Source: Cristatella mucedo (Eukaryota; Bryozoa; Phylactolaemata; Cristatellidae). From it: DNA of 11,000 nt. The DNA lies in NCBI GenBank assembly GCA_009760855.2, contig WPIO01000139.1:864001-875000 (forward strand), written 5' to 3'. Shown piece by piece: positions 1 through 7,994 of this stretch (the first letter of the stretch is position 1; the number at the start of each line of letters is the position of its first letter). A program made the translations under genes and the position numbers. Under the pieces are notes generated by a model. That model was not told where the DNA came from, did no database searches, and saw nothing but the letters and a program-made list of their open reading frames with translations.

Positions 1-117
1 ATCTCCTCTGGTAGTTTTTACAGGAGCTGCAAGAATCGAAAAATGTCTTAACGTCTTGACTAATGCGCTTGCCTTAAAATCTTTGAAAGTTAGGCTGTTC
101 CTATTTGGAGGGAAGGC

Positions 118-186
118 GTGATAGCAGAACTACTGGGACGGAGCCATAACAACGTGACCAATCAGGAGAGGCCTTGGTAAGCTCAC
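118..186. repeat. Left arm of a 64-69 bp inverted repeat pair
   Basis: This arm is the reverse complement of 636-699. Aligned by eye, 57 of 64 positions match, with one 5-base insertion in this arm near its inner end. Both arms begin GTGATAGCAG on the outside and end AGCTCAC on the inside. About 450 bp separates them, and that interval carries a gag fragment on the minus strand. Terminal inverted repeats of a non-autonomous DNA element, two opposed copies of a short repeat, or a rearranged LTR edge are all possible. I saw no clear target-site duplication outside the arms. Confidence 0.85.
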
Positions 187-493
187 TCGGACGTTGACAG
201 CGGCGGCTAAACATAGCCCGAACGTGGATTATATTCCTTCACTGTATGAAGTAATTTTTGAATTCACCTAAGATGACATCCAACGTCTTCACATGGTCGA
301 CCTCATACTTAAAGGTGTTGAATATAGATTCAGCTTGCGGTCCGATGGAATACAAAAGTGTACTTATCTGTGCGTCCTGATCCTCCGAAGTCAGCTTGGC
401 TGCACTCACATAATGGCGAAAATGATTTCTTTAAGCCACCCATAACGCCGGCTTATCAAACGTAAACTCTTCTGTCGGGTTACACTCTGCCAT
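183..493 (-). pseudogene. Ty3/Gypsy-like retrotransposon gag fragment, broken
   Basis: Read on the minus strand from an ATG at 493-491, the frame begins MAECNPTEEFTFDKPALW. It continues with segments such as QISTLLYSIGPQAE, FNTFKYEVD, LDVILGEFKNYF and RNIIHVRAMFSRRCQRP. This order (short acidic leader, FxFDKPxxW, a TLxYxxGxxAE motif, a YF-[PQ]-x-RNxIxxRAxF block, then RRxQRP) is the N-terminal Gag of animal Ty3/Gypsy-type retrotransposons, which forms the particle capsid. Two in-frame stops break it: TAA at 433-431, where a tryptophan-type position is expected, and TGA at 241-239. The similarity ends where the left inverted repeat begins. The rest of Gag, the protease and Pol are not in the window. 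The family call comes from motif order, not from a database hit. Confidence 0.7.
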
Positions 494-635
494 CTCTGCG
501 AGCTTTGTTGATATTCAGGGCGACACTATAACGTCATCATTGCCACCAAGTAATGATAAGATATATCGCCGATAAACAAAGCACGCTTATTGACAGCCAT
601 GTTATATCTGCTCCCAGAACCCGGGACCGCACGGG
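494..635 (-). other. Leader region upstream of the gag fragment
   Basis: In the orientation of the gag fragment this is the 5' untranslated stretch between the start codon and the right inverted-repeat arm. In an intact LTR retrotransposon the tRNA primer-binding site would lie here, starting with TGG just after the LTR. A TGGGAGCAG word lies on the minus strand near 616-608, and the same word occurs on the plus strand at 752-760. I cannot match it confidently to a tRNA 3' end, so no primer-binding site is claimed. Confidence 0.3.
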
Positions 636-699
636 GTGAGCTAGGCCTCTCCTGATTAGTCACGTTGTTGTGGCTTCAACCCGGTAGCTCTGCTATCAC
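636..699. repeat. Right arm of the inverted repeat pair
   Basis: This is the partner of 118-186, in inverted orientation. Its minus-strand reading starts GTGATAGCAG and ends AGCTCAC, as in the left arm. Close identity between the arms contrasts with the unrecognisable surroundings and suggests that the pair is fairly young or was kept similar by gene conversion. Confidence 0.85.
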
Positions 700-1361
700 A
701 AAGTGCTGTCCTATTCCTATGCTTGTCTTCATAGTTGAGTATGCGTATTTATGGGAGCAGCCGCACACGCAAAGATCGAATCGAAAATACGGCAGGGAGT
801 GTATTAGCGATCGCAGGGAGCAGCCCATGAGCTAGTGACTACAGTTACCGATCCTAGCCCCAGAGAACCTCGAAGTTTATTATTAGGTCCGCTTTTATCT
901 CTCTCCACTTTAGGCGACGTAATACACTCACACGGTACCGCGGACCCAACTTATGCATATGCTAGGAATCGCATCGCTACACTGCAGGCAATCTATCTAT
1001 CTTAAGAGCTCGGCATTCTAACGAAAACAGCTGTCGACGTGGAAAACTCCACATTCTACTCATTCAAATTTCCACGTGTGCTGTTGTGGATGATTTTACT
1101 GATTTTTTAAATATGTGTATGTGCAGCGCCATGAATATTCTTGCATGTGCGTGTTGACCGATATCGCACAATACAATATTCACTCAAAATTGAGCTTTGC
1201 ACAGCCGATTTCTGGTAAATCTGGGCTTAATTATAGCGGGTTGCATTGGATTGTGGTGGTTAGTGGCAGTTCATTGCACCAGCATTGTCGTAATAAACCA
1301 GAAACATTATGACTGCTATTCATTATTCGTGGTTCTTGAATCATAGTGGTTAGGGAACCGC
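700..1361. other. Unrecognised intergenic or decayed repeat sequence
   Basis: I recognise no coding frame here. The one short plus-strand frame (1115-1312, 65 codons) has no familiar motif and is within the length expected by chance. Local structure lies at 1037-1077: ACGTGGAAA pairs with TTTCCACGT, a 5-bp hairpin GTGGA/TCCAC sits inside the first arm, and a CACGTG E-box word sits at 1073-1078. No function is inferred. Confidence 0.4.
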
Positions 1362-1846
1362 TTATGCGATAATCTGTTGCCAAGCCAGCATAACACACGA
1401 AGCCACATAGTAGCCACGGAAATGGTGCTTAGCAGATGAGCTTAGTTGAGCTCTAGACGTCGACTGTGAGAAGTTTTTGTACAAGGTGTCAAGTTCTGGA
1501 AGCGAGTAATGCTCCGTCATTGTCGCATGTACTTCACGATAGGGACGCTGAAACTTGCTATTAAGCAACAGGCGTTCTTCGTTGCTTCCTTGCTTCGCTA
1601 CTGTTTGTATAGCTGCAAGCAGCGATGCGCACGTGGAAGTCGCTTGCCGTGATACAAGCTTGAGAGAGTCGCCGTTATTTGCTCTTCTTTGACTCCCCAC
1701 TGGCGCCCTCTGGGGCAAAAACCTAAAGCTGCAGGCCGCACGGTCGCCGCCTGGCAGTTGCCTTCCCTGCGAAATCTTACGAGAATCGTTGTTAACGAGA
1801 ATAATAATAATAATAATAATAAGCCCGGTATTTGTGTAACGCCCTC
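1362..1846 (-). other. Unassigned open reading frame of about 160 codons
   Basis: A minus-strand frame stays open from just left of a TGA near 1847 to a TAA at 1364-1362. It first reads through the (AAT)n tract as an isoleucine run, then through a basic, cysteine-containing stretch (QLPGGDRAACSFRF) and a more ordinary-looking part (NEERLLLNSKFQRPYREV, HYSLPELDTLYKNF). No domain is recognised. The first ATG within it is internal, so an exon of a spliced gene or a chance open frame are both possible. The composition is not extreme outside the microsatellite. I do not claim it is a gene. Confidence 0.2.
1800..1822. repeat. (AAT)n microsatellite
   Basis: This is an uninterrupted run of ATA/TAA trinucleotides, about 7.7 units. 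Short A/T-rich trinucleotide runs often lie at LINE or SINE 3' ends, but no flanking element could be recognised on either side here. Confidence 0.95.
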
Positions 1847-1849
1847 AAA

Positions 1850-2634
1850 GAACCAAATCTCTTAAGAGGCGATAGCGTCCGGCGTGCCCAGCATCATCGC
1901 GTATAAACGCAAAATGGACCTACGGTGGTTGCCTAAAAATGGTCAAGCCTCATAGACTAGCTCCTCTTCCGGTAAGTCCACTCGTACGTCATGCACCGAG
2001 GCGGCGACTCACCGGACGCCCACTTCCTAGCAACTTCAGCAGATAATCACTACCTAGATCTGAGCAAAAGACCCCAGAACCCCGCTCACGGAGCATGCTA
2101 CAAACTCGTCGAAGCCGCGTCTGCACTAGCTTAAATAATTTGGCAGCAAACAAACGGGACTCAGCAGCATTGGTCCTCACTACCACTGAAGCCGGTCCTT
2201 CAAAGTTTGGCAAGCGAGCGGAGAAAGCAACCGCAAAGCACACCCGTATAACGACGATAGCAGAGTGCGAACGCAATAATGAGCATCCATGCCGTGAATA
2301 TACAAAGCATGTGCCGTTAAGGCGGACCGCTCGTTTTTCGCAGAAACAGTAGAGATTCACGAGTGTTCAGCACCACCCATAGCGATTAACTCCCTTCTAA
2401 GTGGTAATTGCAACTAACTGTTACATAGTAAAAATGAGACATTGTATAGCACCCTCAGAGTACTTAATCTCTGTACATATTACATAAGCTGTAAAGGTAG
2501 CGTGACCATAAGGTTAGCGGTAACGGGTATACAAAAAGGAAAGGCACAAGGAACCAGAAAATATTGTAAGAAAGAGATTAGAACATTACAAATAAATATA
2601 AACAAAATTCTTTTTAAACAATTGAAAACAACAA
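1850..2634. other. Unrecognised sequence with overlapping small open frames
   Basis: Opposed open frames overlap at 1989-2360 (minus, 123 codons) and 2095-2352 (plus, 85 codons), and a further plus frame begins at 2442. None shows a recognisable domain, and the mutual overlap argues for chance. The 2500-2640 part is strongly A-rich. It leads directly into the LINE copy that begins near 2635. Confidence 0.35.
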
Positions 2635-3835
2635 TTTGTCTGCAGGCGAGAGACTGGCGCGGTTCAAATCGTAAATGTCCGTCTCATAAAGTTCAATACG
2701 CGTCGCATGGGGGTCAGGTCTCATCCTCAGACCTGTAAACTGTGAATCAGTGAACTCTTAAAAGGGTTCGTCCTCAGTCTTTTGCTTCGTTCCAATCATA
2801 CTGAGCCTCTTGGAAAAGCGATATGCAACCACGGAACAGGCTATCACTTTTATGATGTCGATACTCAGCTATATTTTTTTATTTAAACCGTCGTAATTTG
2901 CTGCAGGGACTAATAAACGGACTGCTTGCCTTGCAGGCATGCGATCTTGGACGTCGCCAAATTTCCTAAGTTAAACCATGATAAAACACAGCTGCTATTC
3001 TTGTAATACTCCAAGCGAGTTGTGGGACTAGAGGCTTTTTCCTTCTAATGTGACGCTGTTGAACGGCTATCGCCGCGGGCTTGGAATTTAGGCGTCGTCT
3101 TCGACAGCTGCCTAAATTTTGAAAGCTGAGCGAAGAAGACTAATTCCAAAGCTAAATATTGCGCTCGATCTAAGATTAGGAACTGCCTTCCATGGTGCCT
3201 TGCAAAAAATTTAAATAGCTTCTCGGTTCTGTCTCGGCTTGATTGTTGAATTTTCCTTTTGATTGGGCTACAAAAAAGCTGCTAGGCCACTGCAGCAGCA
3301 TATAAATACGGCTGCAAGGCTGGTTTAGAAATCCCAGAGATTTGACAATATGTCTGCTTTTCTGAAATTGCTTTGATGGCTGACAGTTGATCGAATATAC
3401 AGAGCAGAGTTCCTACAGCGACCCACAAGTCCGGCTATGCCTTGGAGCTGAACTGCTGCACCAGTTTCAACCTCCTCATGCCCTCAGATCCTGTATGAAC
3501 AATAAAAACTTAGCTGTTTCATTCCTTGGCCTAGTCTGCGAAACTGAATCCGACAATTCTTACGCAATGAAAGGTACTCTTCTGCTGCCGACTATGGTAC
3601 ATCCTCTCCAGCCGTCCTGACCTGACACTCCATCACTTAAATGCTAGTCACTTACTCAAATGCTCTCCTGACTTAGCAATACTACTCACTTTCTCTTTGT
3701 TGCGTGAGATAAAGTTGGTTGGCTACCGAATGCGTACCGAAAGCTGCTTAGGCTGTGAGTAAGCTATACTAAACTCTCTTGCTTATTACCCACATAGTCG
3801 TTGTGGCTTTGTGGAGTCACGGACGGAGATACACA
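2635..3835 (+). mobile_element. Decayed L2/CR1-like LINE, copy 1 (5'-truncated)
   Basis: This is a non-LTR retrotransposon fragment coding on the plus strand, readable across several frames. In order it shows LARFKS near 2653, resembling the LxWFxSYL block. It then shows GFVLSLLL from 2764, matching the GSVLGPLLF block with substitutions. NHGTGYHFYDVDTQLY is at about 2815-2874; the last part is the palm box normally YADDTQLY, here YDVD, so the catalytic aspartate pair is damaged. FKPS, RTACLAGMRSW, KLNHDKTQLLF and an RAWNLGVVFDSCLNF-like block follow, then the C-terminal ELLHQF..PHALRS block to about 3620. The 3' non-coding tail (about 3620-3835) aligns with that of the copy at 8368-9316. Frameshifts and stops are frequent. 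The endonuclease and first open frame are absent, consistent with ordinary 5' truncation during target-primed reverse transcription. L2 rather than CR1 is the more likely clade, from the YADDTQLY and HDKT blocks. Confidence 0.8.
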
Positions 3836-4091
3836 TACATTGGTCTTTTCATGCTGTCTAACTTAGCTGATCCCTAAAAATAATTTTTAGGGAACCGTGA
3901 ATAGTTTTTAGGCAATCATAATCTCACTTAATTAGCGTGCCAACCTTTCAGCAGCCGCCCCTCTGCGGTTGTCGGCCGACCATGGGTGAGGGGCACCGGG
4001 TTGTGGGCGCGTTAGTTTGGAGAGCGTTCCGTCATGGCGAGACAGCTGCGTGTCCCACTTCCGCCTGCCAGCAATGGCCCGCAAACAGCTG
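3836..4091. other. Short unassigned interval between LINE copy 1 and the 43-bp repeat
   Basis: No coding sequence is recognised. A 68-codon plus-strand frame spans 3937-4143 but runs into the tandem repeat and looks like chance. The palindrome at 3871-3893 is the only notable structure. Confidence 0.4.
3871..3893. repeat. 23 bp perfect palindrome (hairpin)
   Basis: TCCCTAAAAAT and ATTTTTAGGGA are perfect reverse complements around a single central A. A related TTTTTAGG word follows at 3906. It could form a small hairpin or be a leftover transposon end. There is no evidence that it terminates transcription in this eukaryotic context. Confidence 0.8.
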
Positions 4092-4177
4092 CGCAAGTAA
4101 TAGCTTTAGAAATAATACAGCTGCGCAGGTAATCCGCAAGTAATAGCTTTAGAAATAATACAGCTGCGCAGGTAATC
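4092..4177. repeat. 43 bp tandem repeat, two full units
   Basis: Two copies at 4092-4134 and 4135-4177 are nearly identical over 43 bp (CGCAAGTAATAGCTTTAGAA... ending CGCAGGTAATC). The left flank (CAGCTGCGCAAGTAAT from 4086) and the right flank (ACTTTAGCAGCTG) look like partial extra units. This is a small minisatellite, and copy number probably varies between individuals. Confidence 0.95.
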
Positions 4178-5106
4178 ACTTTAGCAGCTGGAGAGCCCGC
4201 CCGCGTTCAGCTCTGAATCGCCCGGTTGTGGGATGCAGTTCTTCCCATTCAGACTTTTACACAGAGATAGCCTCCTTCAAGGTCTTATGTTGTAGCTGCG
4301 GCTGGTTCAGAACAATGGCACATGGGCAAGCATGCTCACAAGTATGACCTTTAAAGGCCGCCGTGCGTGTTCGGGGTAACGCACTGGAGCCAATCGCTCG
4401 TACCTGGAATTACTTTCCCCGACGTTCTAGTTATTTGCCCCAATCCCACTCTTTGAAGTGTTTAGCGTTGGCCTCTTACTTCTACCTGGTCCGCTCTTTC
4501 ACCCGACTTTTGCCAGAACAGAATCTTTTCTTCACGGAAAAAAATCTTTCCCGCCAACTAATCAAGAGGCACCGGGTAAATGCAGCTCGATCGCTCGAAC
4601 TTTCCAGTACGCCTCCGCTAGTCGCACTTGCAGCTCCTCTACGAGCGCGTGCGCATGCCGCTTGCTCCGGCGCCAGGCCTTCTGCGAACGGCCACAACTT
4701 AATTCGCAAAGGGCAATGGCTGACCGCTTCGGACCTCAGCTAACCGTCTGTGTACTAACCTCCGAAACCACAAGTTCGAGGCCGTAAATTTAGGGGCGTG
4801 GGAGACAAATAGATTAAATAAATTTATGTTATTTGTATAGACCCCTAAGAAAACTTAATATATATGCGCGCATTGCTTTTGCCTCAGGGCTCGAGCCCAC
4901 AATCGCGGTCTCAAGTATGGCGGTATTTATTGACTCTGCGTCGGAGGGCCCATTCTCCGGGTTACCAGCGAAAAGCTGTATCGCCTCGCGCAGGCCGTAA
5001 CCGGTAGCCTTCCTGAGTTACGAGAAACGGCGACGGTGACGTGCAAACGTGTGCTGGCTGGGCCCCCCACACGAATAACCGCATAAAGAGAAGCTCGACA
5101 ACTTAG
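4178..5106. other. Unrecognised sequence with overlapping plus and minus open frames
   Basis: Three frames overlap around 4363-4787: two on the plus strand (126 and 109 codons) and one on the minus strand (75 codons). They share a C-rich, stop-poor stretch. None carries a familiar motif, so no gene is called. A perfect 12 bp palindrome, GGGCTCGAGCCC, lies at 4887-4898. A minus-strand 70-codon frame at 4927-5139 also lacks recognisable features. Confidence 0.3.
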
Positions 5107-5160
5107 TAGCCTAGGGGTGAAGTGCTCACTCTTCAACATCCAGGTCGTGAGTTCAAGTTT
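5107..5160 (+). repeat. Possible tRNA-derived SINE head (pol III A and B boxes)
   Basis: TAGCCTAGGGG at 5107-5117 fits the internal pol III A-box consensus (TRGYNNANNNG). GTTCAAGTTT at 5151-5160 resembles the B box (GTTCRANNC) with a mismatch at its last conserved C. The spacing from A to B box is about 34 bases, normal for a tRNA or tRNA-derived SINE. A full cloverleaf was not found, so an old SINE 5' region is more likely than a functional tRNA. The body and tail of such a SINE could not be delimited downstream. Confidence 0.4.
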
Positions 5161-6019
5161 TGCAGTGGGCGATCATTTTCTGTCCACGCGGCGCCAGAGA
5201 CGGTCGTAGCCGTTTGGGCTCTTCTGCAGCTATATTAATGATGCTGTTGAGCTAGCTGCGACCTACGATTGCGTGGTGGACGAATATAGTTTTCCCAAAC
5301 GCGCTTACCGCGGAGATGTTGGATTGGCATCCGATTTGCCGGCTAATAAAAGCATTACCTAATTGGTTATGGAAAGCCCCTGATTTCCACGTTCCGGCGC
5401 TGGGTTTCTACTTGGTGGTAGGGATGCCGCGTACGGTGAGGTAACGGAGCTAGGCGTGAAACCCTTAACACCTAGGTCACAGATAGCATGGAAGGCATGG
5501 CTGGAGAGCCTGCTATTTTGGAAGCTTCTTCAAGCGAAAGCCACACGACCTTTCAGTAGGTGGCCCCAGTTGCCTCTGGCAATGGCGCCGCTGGCATGCA
5601 GCCAAATGCTACAGTCGGGCGGACTATTTCGTAGACATTTTACCAAGAGATACAGCATGCCTCACTTAGAATAATAGTGCCTCATTTCCAAACTTACTAA
5701 GCTTCGTGCTGTGCGACATCGTTGGTTTGAGGGGCTGGCTTTGACTGCACTATGCAAGCCGGGGAAGCTGTAAGCACGTGTAGATGTGCCCCCCCCCCAA
5801 GGTGATTCGACGGTTCATTGAAAGCGTCGTATACCTATTATAGTGTGTTTTAACGCCGAAGGCTTGCAGGGAAACGATGATGGGTAGGCTTCACCGCTGC
5901 TAAAGCACGTTTCCCACTCCTGATTGGCGTTTCGGAGCGCTAGTGCAAAATAAGCAGATCCGCGTAGAGCGTCTCGGTGCGATCGTTACCTTGAGGGACG
6001 CAAGTTCCTCAGCGTGCGC
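5161..6019. other. Unrecognised sequence, one C homopolymer
   Basis: A plus-strand frame at 5456-5674 (72 codons) has no recognisable domain. A second frame beginning at the ATG at 5488 stops after 23 codons. A run of ten C lies at 5789-5798. No transposon or RNA signature is recognised. Confidence 0.35.
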
Positions 6020-6120
6020 TGGCAGCTAATACGGCGTCATTTATTCATGCAGCATTATCAGATCTGCTTTGGGCACAGTGCTTATACCAGGTGGTTCAAG
6101 CAGCTAATACGGCGTCGTTT
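6020..6120 (+). repeat. Dispersed repeat family, copy C1 plus a partial second start
   Basis: Positions 6020-6099 align with the arms of the fold-back at 6829-6947 and 7131-7252. Shared words are GCTAATACGGCGTC, CATGCAGCATTATCAGATCTGC and AGTGCTTATACCAGG..GTTCAA, with substitutions. The first 17 bases, GCAGCTAATACGGCGTC (6022-6038), recur exactly at 6100-6116, where C1 ends. A second copy therefore begins head-to-tail, with a period of 78, and diverges after about 6120. The family is not recognised. It could be a non-autonomous DNA element or a satellite-like monomer. Confidence 0.7.
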
Positions 6121-6587
6121 GTCCGTCGGGTACGCTTGATCGAGTCACAAATCACCGATAGGGAATTCTACCAAACCTGATTCGCAGACGCACAATGTCG
6201 CATCTCGTCTAGTTCGGTCTTAGCACCACAATCCTCGAAAGTTCTCACCGAGACGAGCACGGAAGAAATAACTGCCCGCACTTCGGTCACCTGCGCTCAT
6301 GCTAGAAGCGACCTACGCAGACGGAGTGCCCGAACATCAAGGCACGTGACTGGCGACGTTGGTTCCGGCATTCGGCAGTGTACGCCGAGAGCCCTAGTGC
6401 TCGATCGTCGCTTCAACGGATCCTTATCCCAGACCGAAGAAAGGATTCCACGTACACCTTGCTCGAAGACAACTAAACTGACGACTGTTTCGTTAAACAA
6501 AAGCAATCCCTCCCCCCCCGCCTGCTCGCCGGAGGTTGGTAACCCTCATACTACTCCGCAGTCCCAAATCCCGAGCCGGGACAGCGT
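6121..6587 (+). other. Stop-free stretch, unassigned
   Basis: Frame 1 on the plus strand is open from 6181, just after a TGA, to 6933. It passes through the (CA)n tract, where it encodes Thr-His repeats. Before the microsatellite, the roughly 135-codon part is Ser/Thr/Arg-rich and unrecognised (for example ALVLDRRFNGSLSQTEERIP). TTCGCAG at 6181-6187 could serve as a splice acceptor, so an exon is conceivable. Openness across the (CA)n run is automatic, so only the upstream part carries any weight. Confidence 0.2.
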
Positions 6588-6661
<74 letters not shown>

Positions 6662-6754
6662 ACACACCCACGCACACGCACACGCGCACACACACACTCG
6701 CGCGCACAAACACACGCACATGCACGCACACATACATACACACACACACATATA
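6588..6754. repeat. Compound (CA)n microsatellite
   Basis: A pure CA run of 34 units spans 6589-6656. It is followed to about 6750 by an interrupted tract with CAGA, CACG, CGCG and CATA variants, ending in TATA. The pure 5' block beside a degenerate 3' block is typical of microsatellite ageing. Open frames on both strands through this tract (His/Thr, Cys/Val runs) are artefacts. Confidence 0.98.
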
Positions 6755-6828
6755 ATTACAAACGCCGAGCCACGGGTGCTTTACGAATTCGGCGGCGTCC
6801 ACCGAATTCTCCTCCTGACGCTGCGTCT

Positions 6829-6947
6829 CAGCTATTAAGGCATCGTTCGTTCTCATACAGCATTGTCGGATCTGCCATTAGCAAAGTGCTCATTATTCAA
6901 CATTTTCACCGGCATATGCTTATGCTACGTTAAATAAATACCCTTTT
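6829..6947 (+). repeat. Fold-back element, left arm (copy C2)
   Basis: Starting CAGCTATTAAGG and ending near TACGTTAAATAAATACCCTTTT, this arm pairs with the reverse complement of 7131-7252. In the best 40-base block (CATACAGCA..TCGGATCTGC..AAGTGCTCAT) 33 positions match. Similarity continues through TTCAACAT, a TCNCCNGC block and TACGTTAA-TAAA, with small gaps. The outer half also matches copy C1 at 6020-6099. Confidence 0.75.
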
Positions 6948-7130
6948 AGTTTTACTTTTAGCTCAGGGTGTATGATTTCGGGTTTAGTATTTAAAGGGCT
7001 GAATGGTTATGAAGATAGTTTACTTGTAAGCTTATATATTTTTTGAGTTTTCGGGCTTAGAGTTTAGGTCTTGGACTTTAGGGTTTAGTATTTAGGATTT
7101 AGAGAGAAACTCTAAATAGAAAAAGTATTT
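6948..7130. other. AT-rich loop of the fold-back
   Basis: This A/T-rich spacer lies between the two arms. It holds an exact 14-base direct repeat, GGGTTTAGTATTTA, at 6980-6993 and 7081-7094. A hairpin, ATTTAGAG/CTCTAAAT, spans 7097-7117. Weak inverted similarity may extend from the arms into both edges. No coding frame is present. Confidence 0.6.
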
Positions 7131-7252
7131 AAAACGTGTTTACTTAACGTAAATGGAAACATACGCTGGCGACCATGTTGAACAGCCTGCTATGAGCACT
7201 TCGCCCATAGCAGATCCGATGTTGCTGTATGAACAAACGACGCCGTACTAAT
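7131..7252 (-). repeat. Fold-back element, right arm (copy C3)
   Basis: Inverted partner of 6829-6947. Read on the minus strand it runs CCCAATTAGTACGGCGTCG..., then TTGTTCATACAGC, CGGATCTGC, GAAGTGCTCATAGCAGG, GTTCAACATGG and TACGTTAAGTAAAC. It is closer to C1 than C2 is at the outer end (TACGGCGTCGTTTGTTC). That suggests three family members with separate histories, or an inverted duplication followed by divergence. Confidence 0.75.
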
Positions 7253-7994
7253 TGGGTATTGGGACTAGCTCCTTGGATCACTAACATGACGAATTACTAC
7301 CGCCACTTGCCAACTATTGAGCAACTCCGTCGGGCCCGAGTGCCAAAAGCAAGGTCCAAGACAGTCCTACAGGACTGATTTATGGCCGATGTTGACAGGC
7401 CAGGTGACGTTGGCCTGCATCTTGCAGAGCGAAGGCCTATGTGACAGGCAGAATTCCAGGTGGCCTACTGCTCGAGAACAAAGGTGCTTTTCAGGCGAGC
7501 AGTGTTTTTAAACATAATAATTAAGTCACACCGGCCCTGCGTAACACGCTGCACAGCCAAATTTTTATGAATTCAAATCATCTGCTTGCATAGCTCATTG
7601 TATGCGTGTGAACTTTAAAACTTGGTGGCTACCGCTCCTCAAATGCATATGCTGCTCTGCCTCTCGTGTGCACAACTGTTTCTGACGAATGTATGCATAG
7701 TTCAGCAATGTAGCAGAAAATACCAATCTCATTTAATACTGGCTGGCGTATGTTTTGTATTCAACGTACGTTTGGGTAGATTTCCTAGCCATAGAACAAC
7801 TTTGTCTTAGCATTTGGTCGATTTATAGGAGCTACTAGGAGTGAAGCCGGTCTTTAGGGATCGTCAAAAGCCTGTTGTCGTGAGGGCGACTAGATCTTGG
7901 CTACTCAATGTCCAGCGCCTATAGAGGCACTGAATATTTGTAGCTGGGACCGCTTTGGGGGCTCGGGCCACGCCTCACTCCTGCTCACAGCCTC
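7253..7994. other. Unrecognised interval
   Basis: Two short plus-strand frames (7317-7511, 64 codons; 7622-7810, 62 codons) show no recognisable motif. I see no RNA gene, microsatellite or transposon boundary until LINE similarity appears near 7995. Confidence 0.4.

Noticed and set aside
1971-2000. Similarity of GGTAAGTCCACTCGTACG to the gag/inverted-repeat junction near 176-196
   Set aside because: The match is short and the surrounding sequence does not continue to align in protein or DNA.
1989-2360. A 123-codon minus frame opposed to an 85-codon plus frame
   Set aside because: No motif is recognised and no splice or promoter context favours either strand.
2661-2671. GGTTCAAATCG, close to a tRNA B box
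   Set aside because: It encodes the RFKS part of the LINE reverse transcriptase in the right order with later blocks, and no A box lies upstream.
4363-4787. Overlapping plus-strand frames of 126 and 109 codons as genes
   Set aside because: They overlap each other and a minus frame in a C-rich stop-poor stretch and show no recognisable domain.
4881-4930. GGCTCGAGCCC resembling a pol III B box
   Set aside because: The palindrome reads the same on both strands, and no A box is found at the right distance on either side.
6493-6856. Several long overlapping frames on both strands encoding His/Thr or Cys/Val runs
   Set aside because: They are forced open by the (CA)n microsatellite, which contains no stop codon in any frame.
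6980-7100. TTTAGGG-like words resembling plant-type telomere repeats
   Set aside because: There are only scattered imperfect matches inside an AT-rich loop, with no tandem array; the 14-base direct repeat explains them better.
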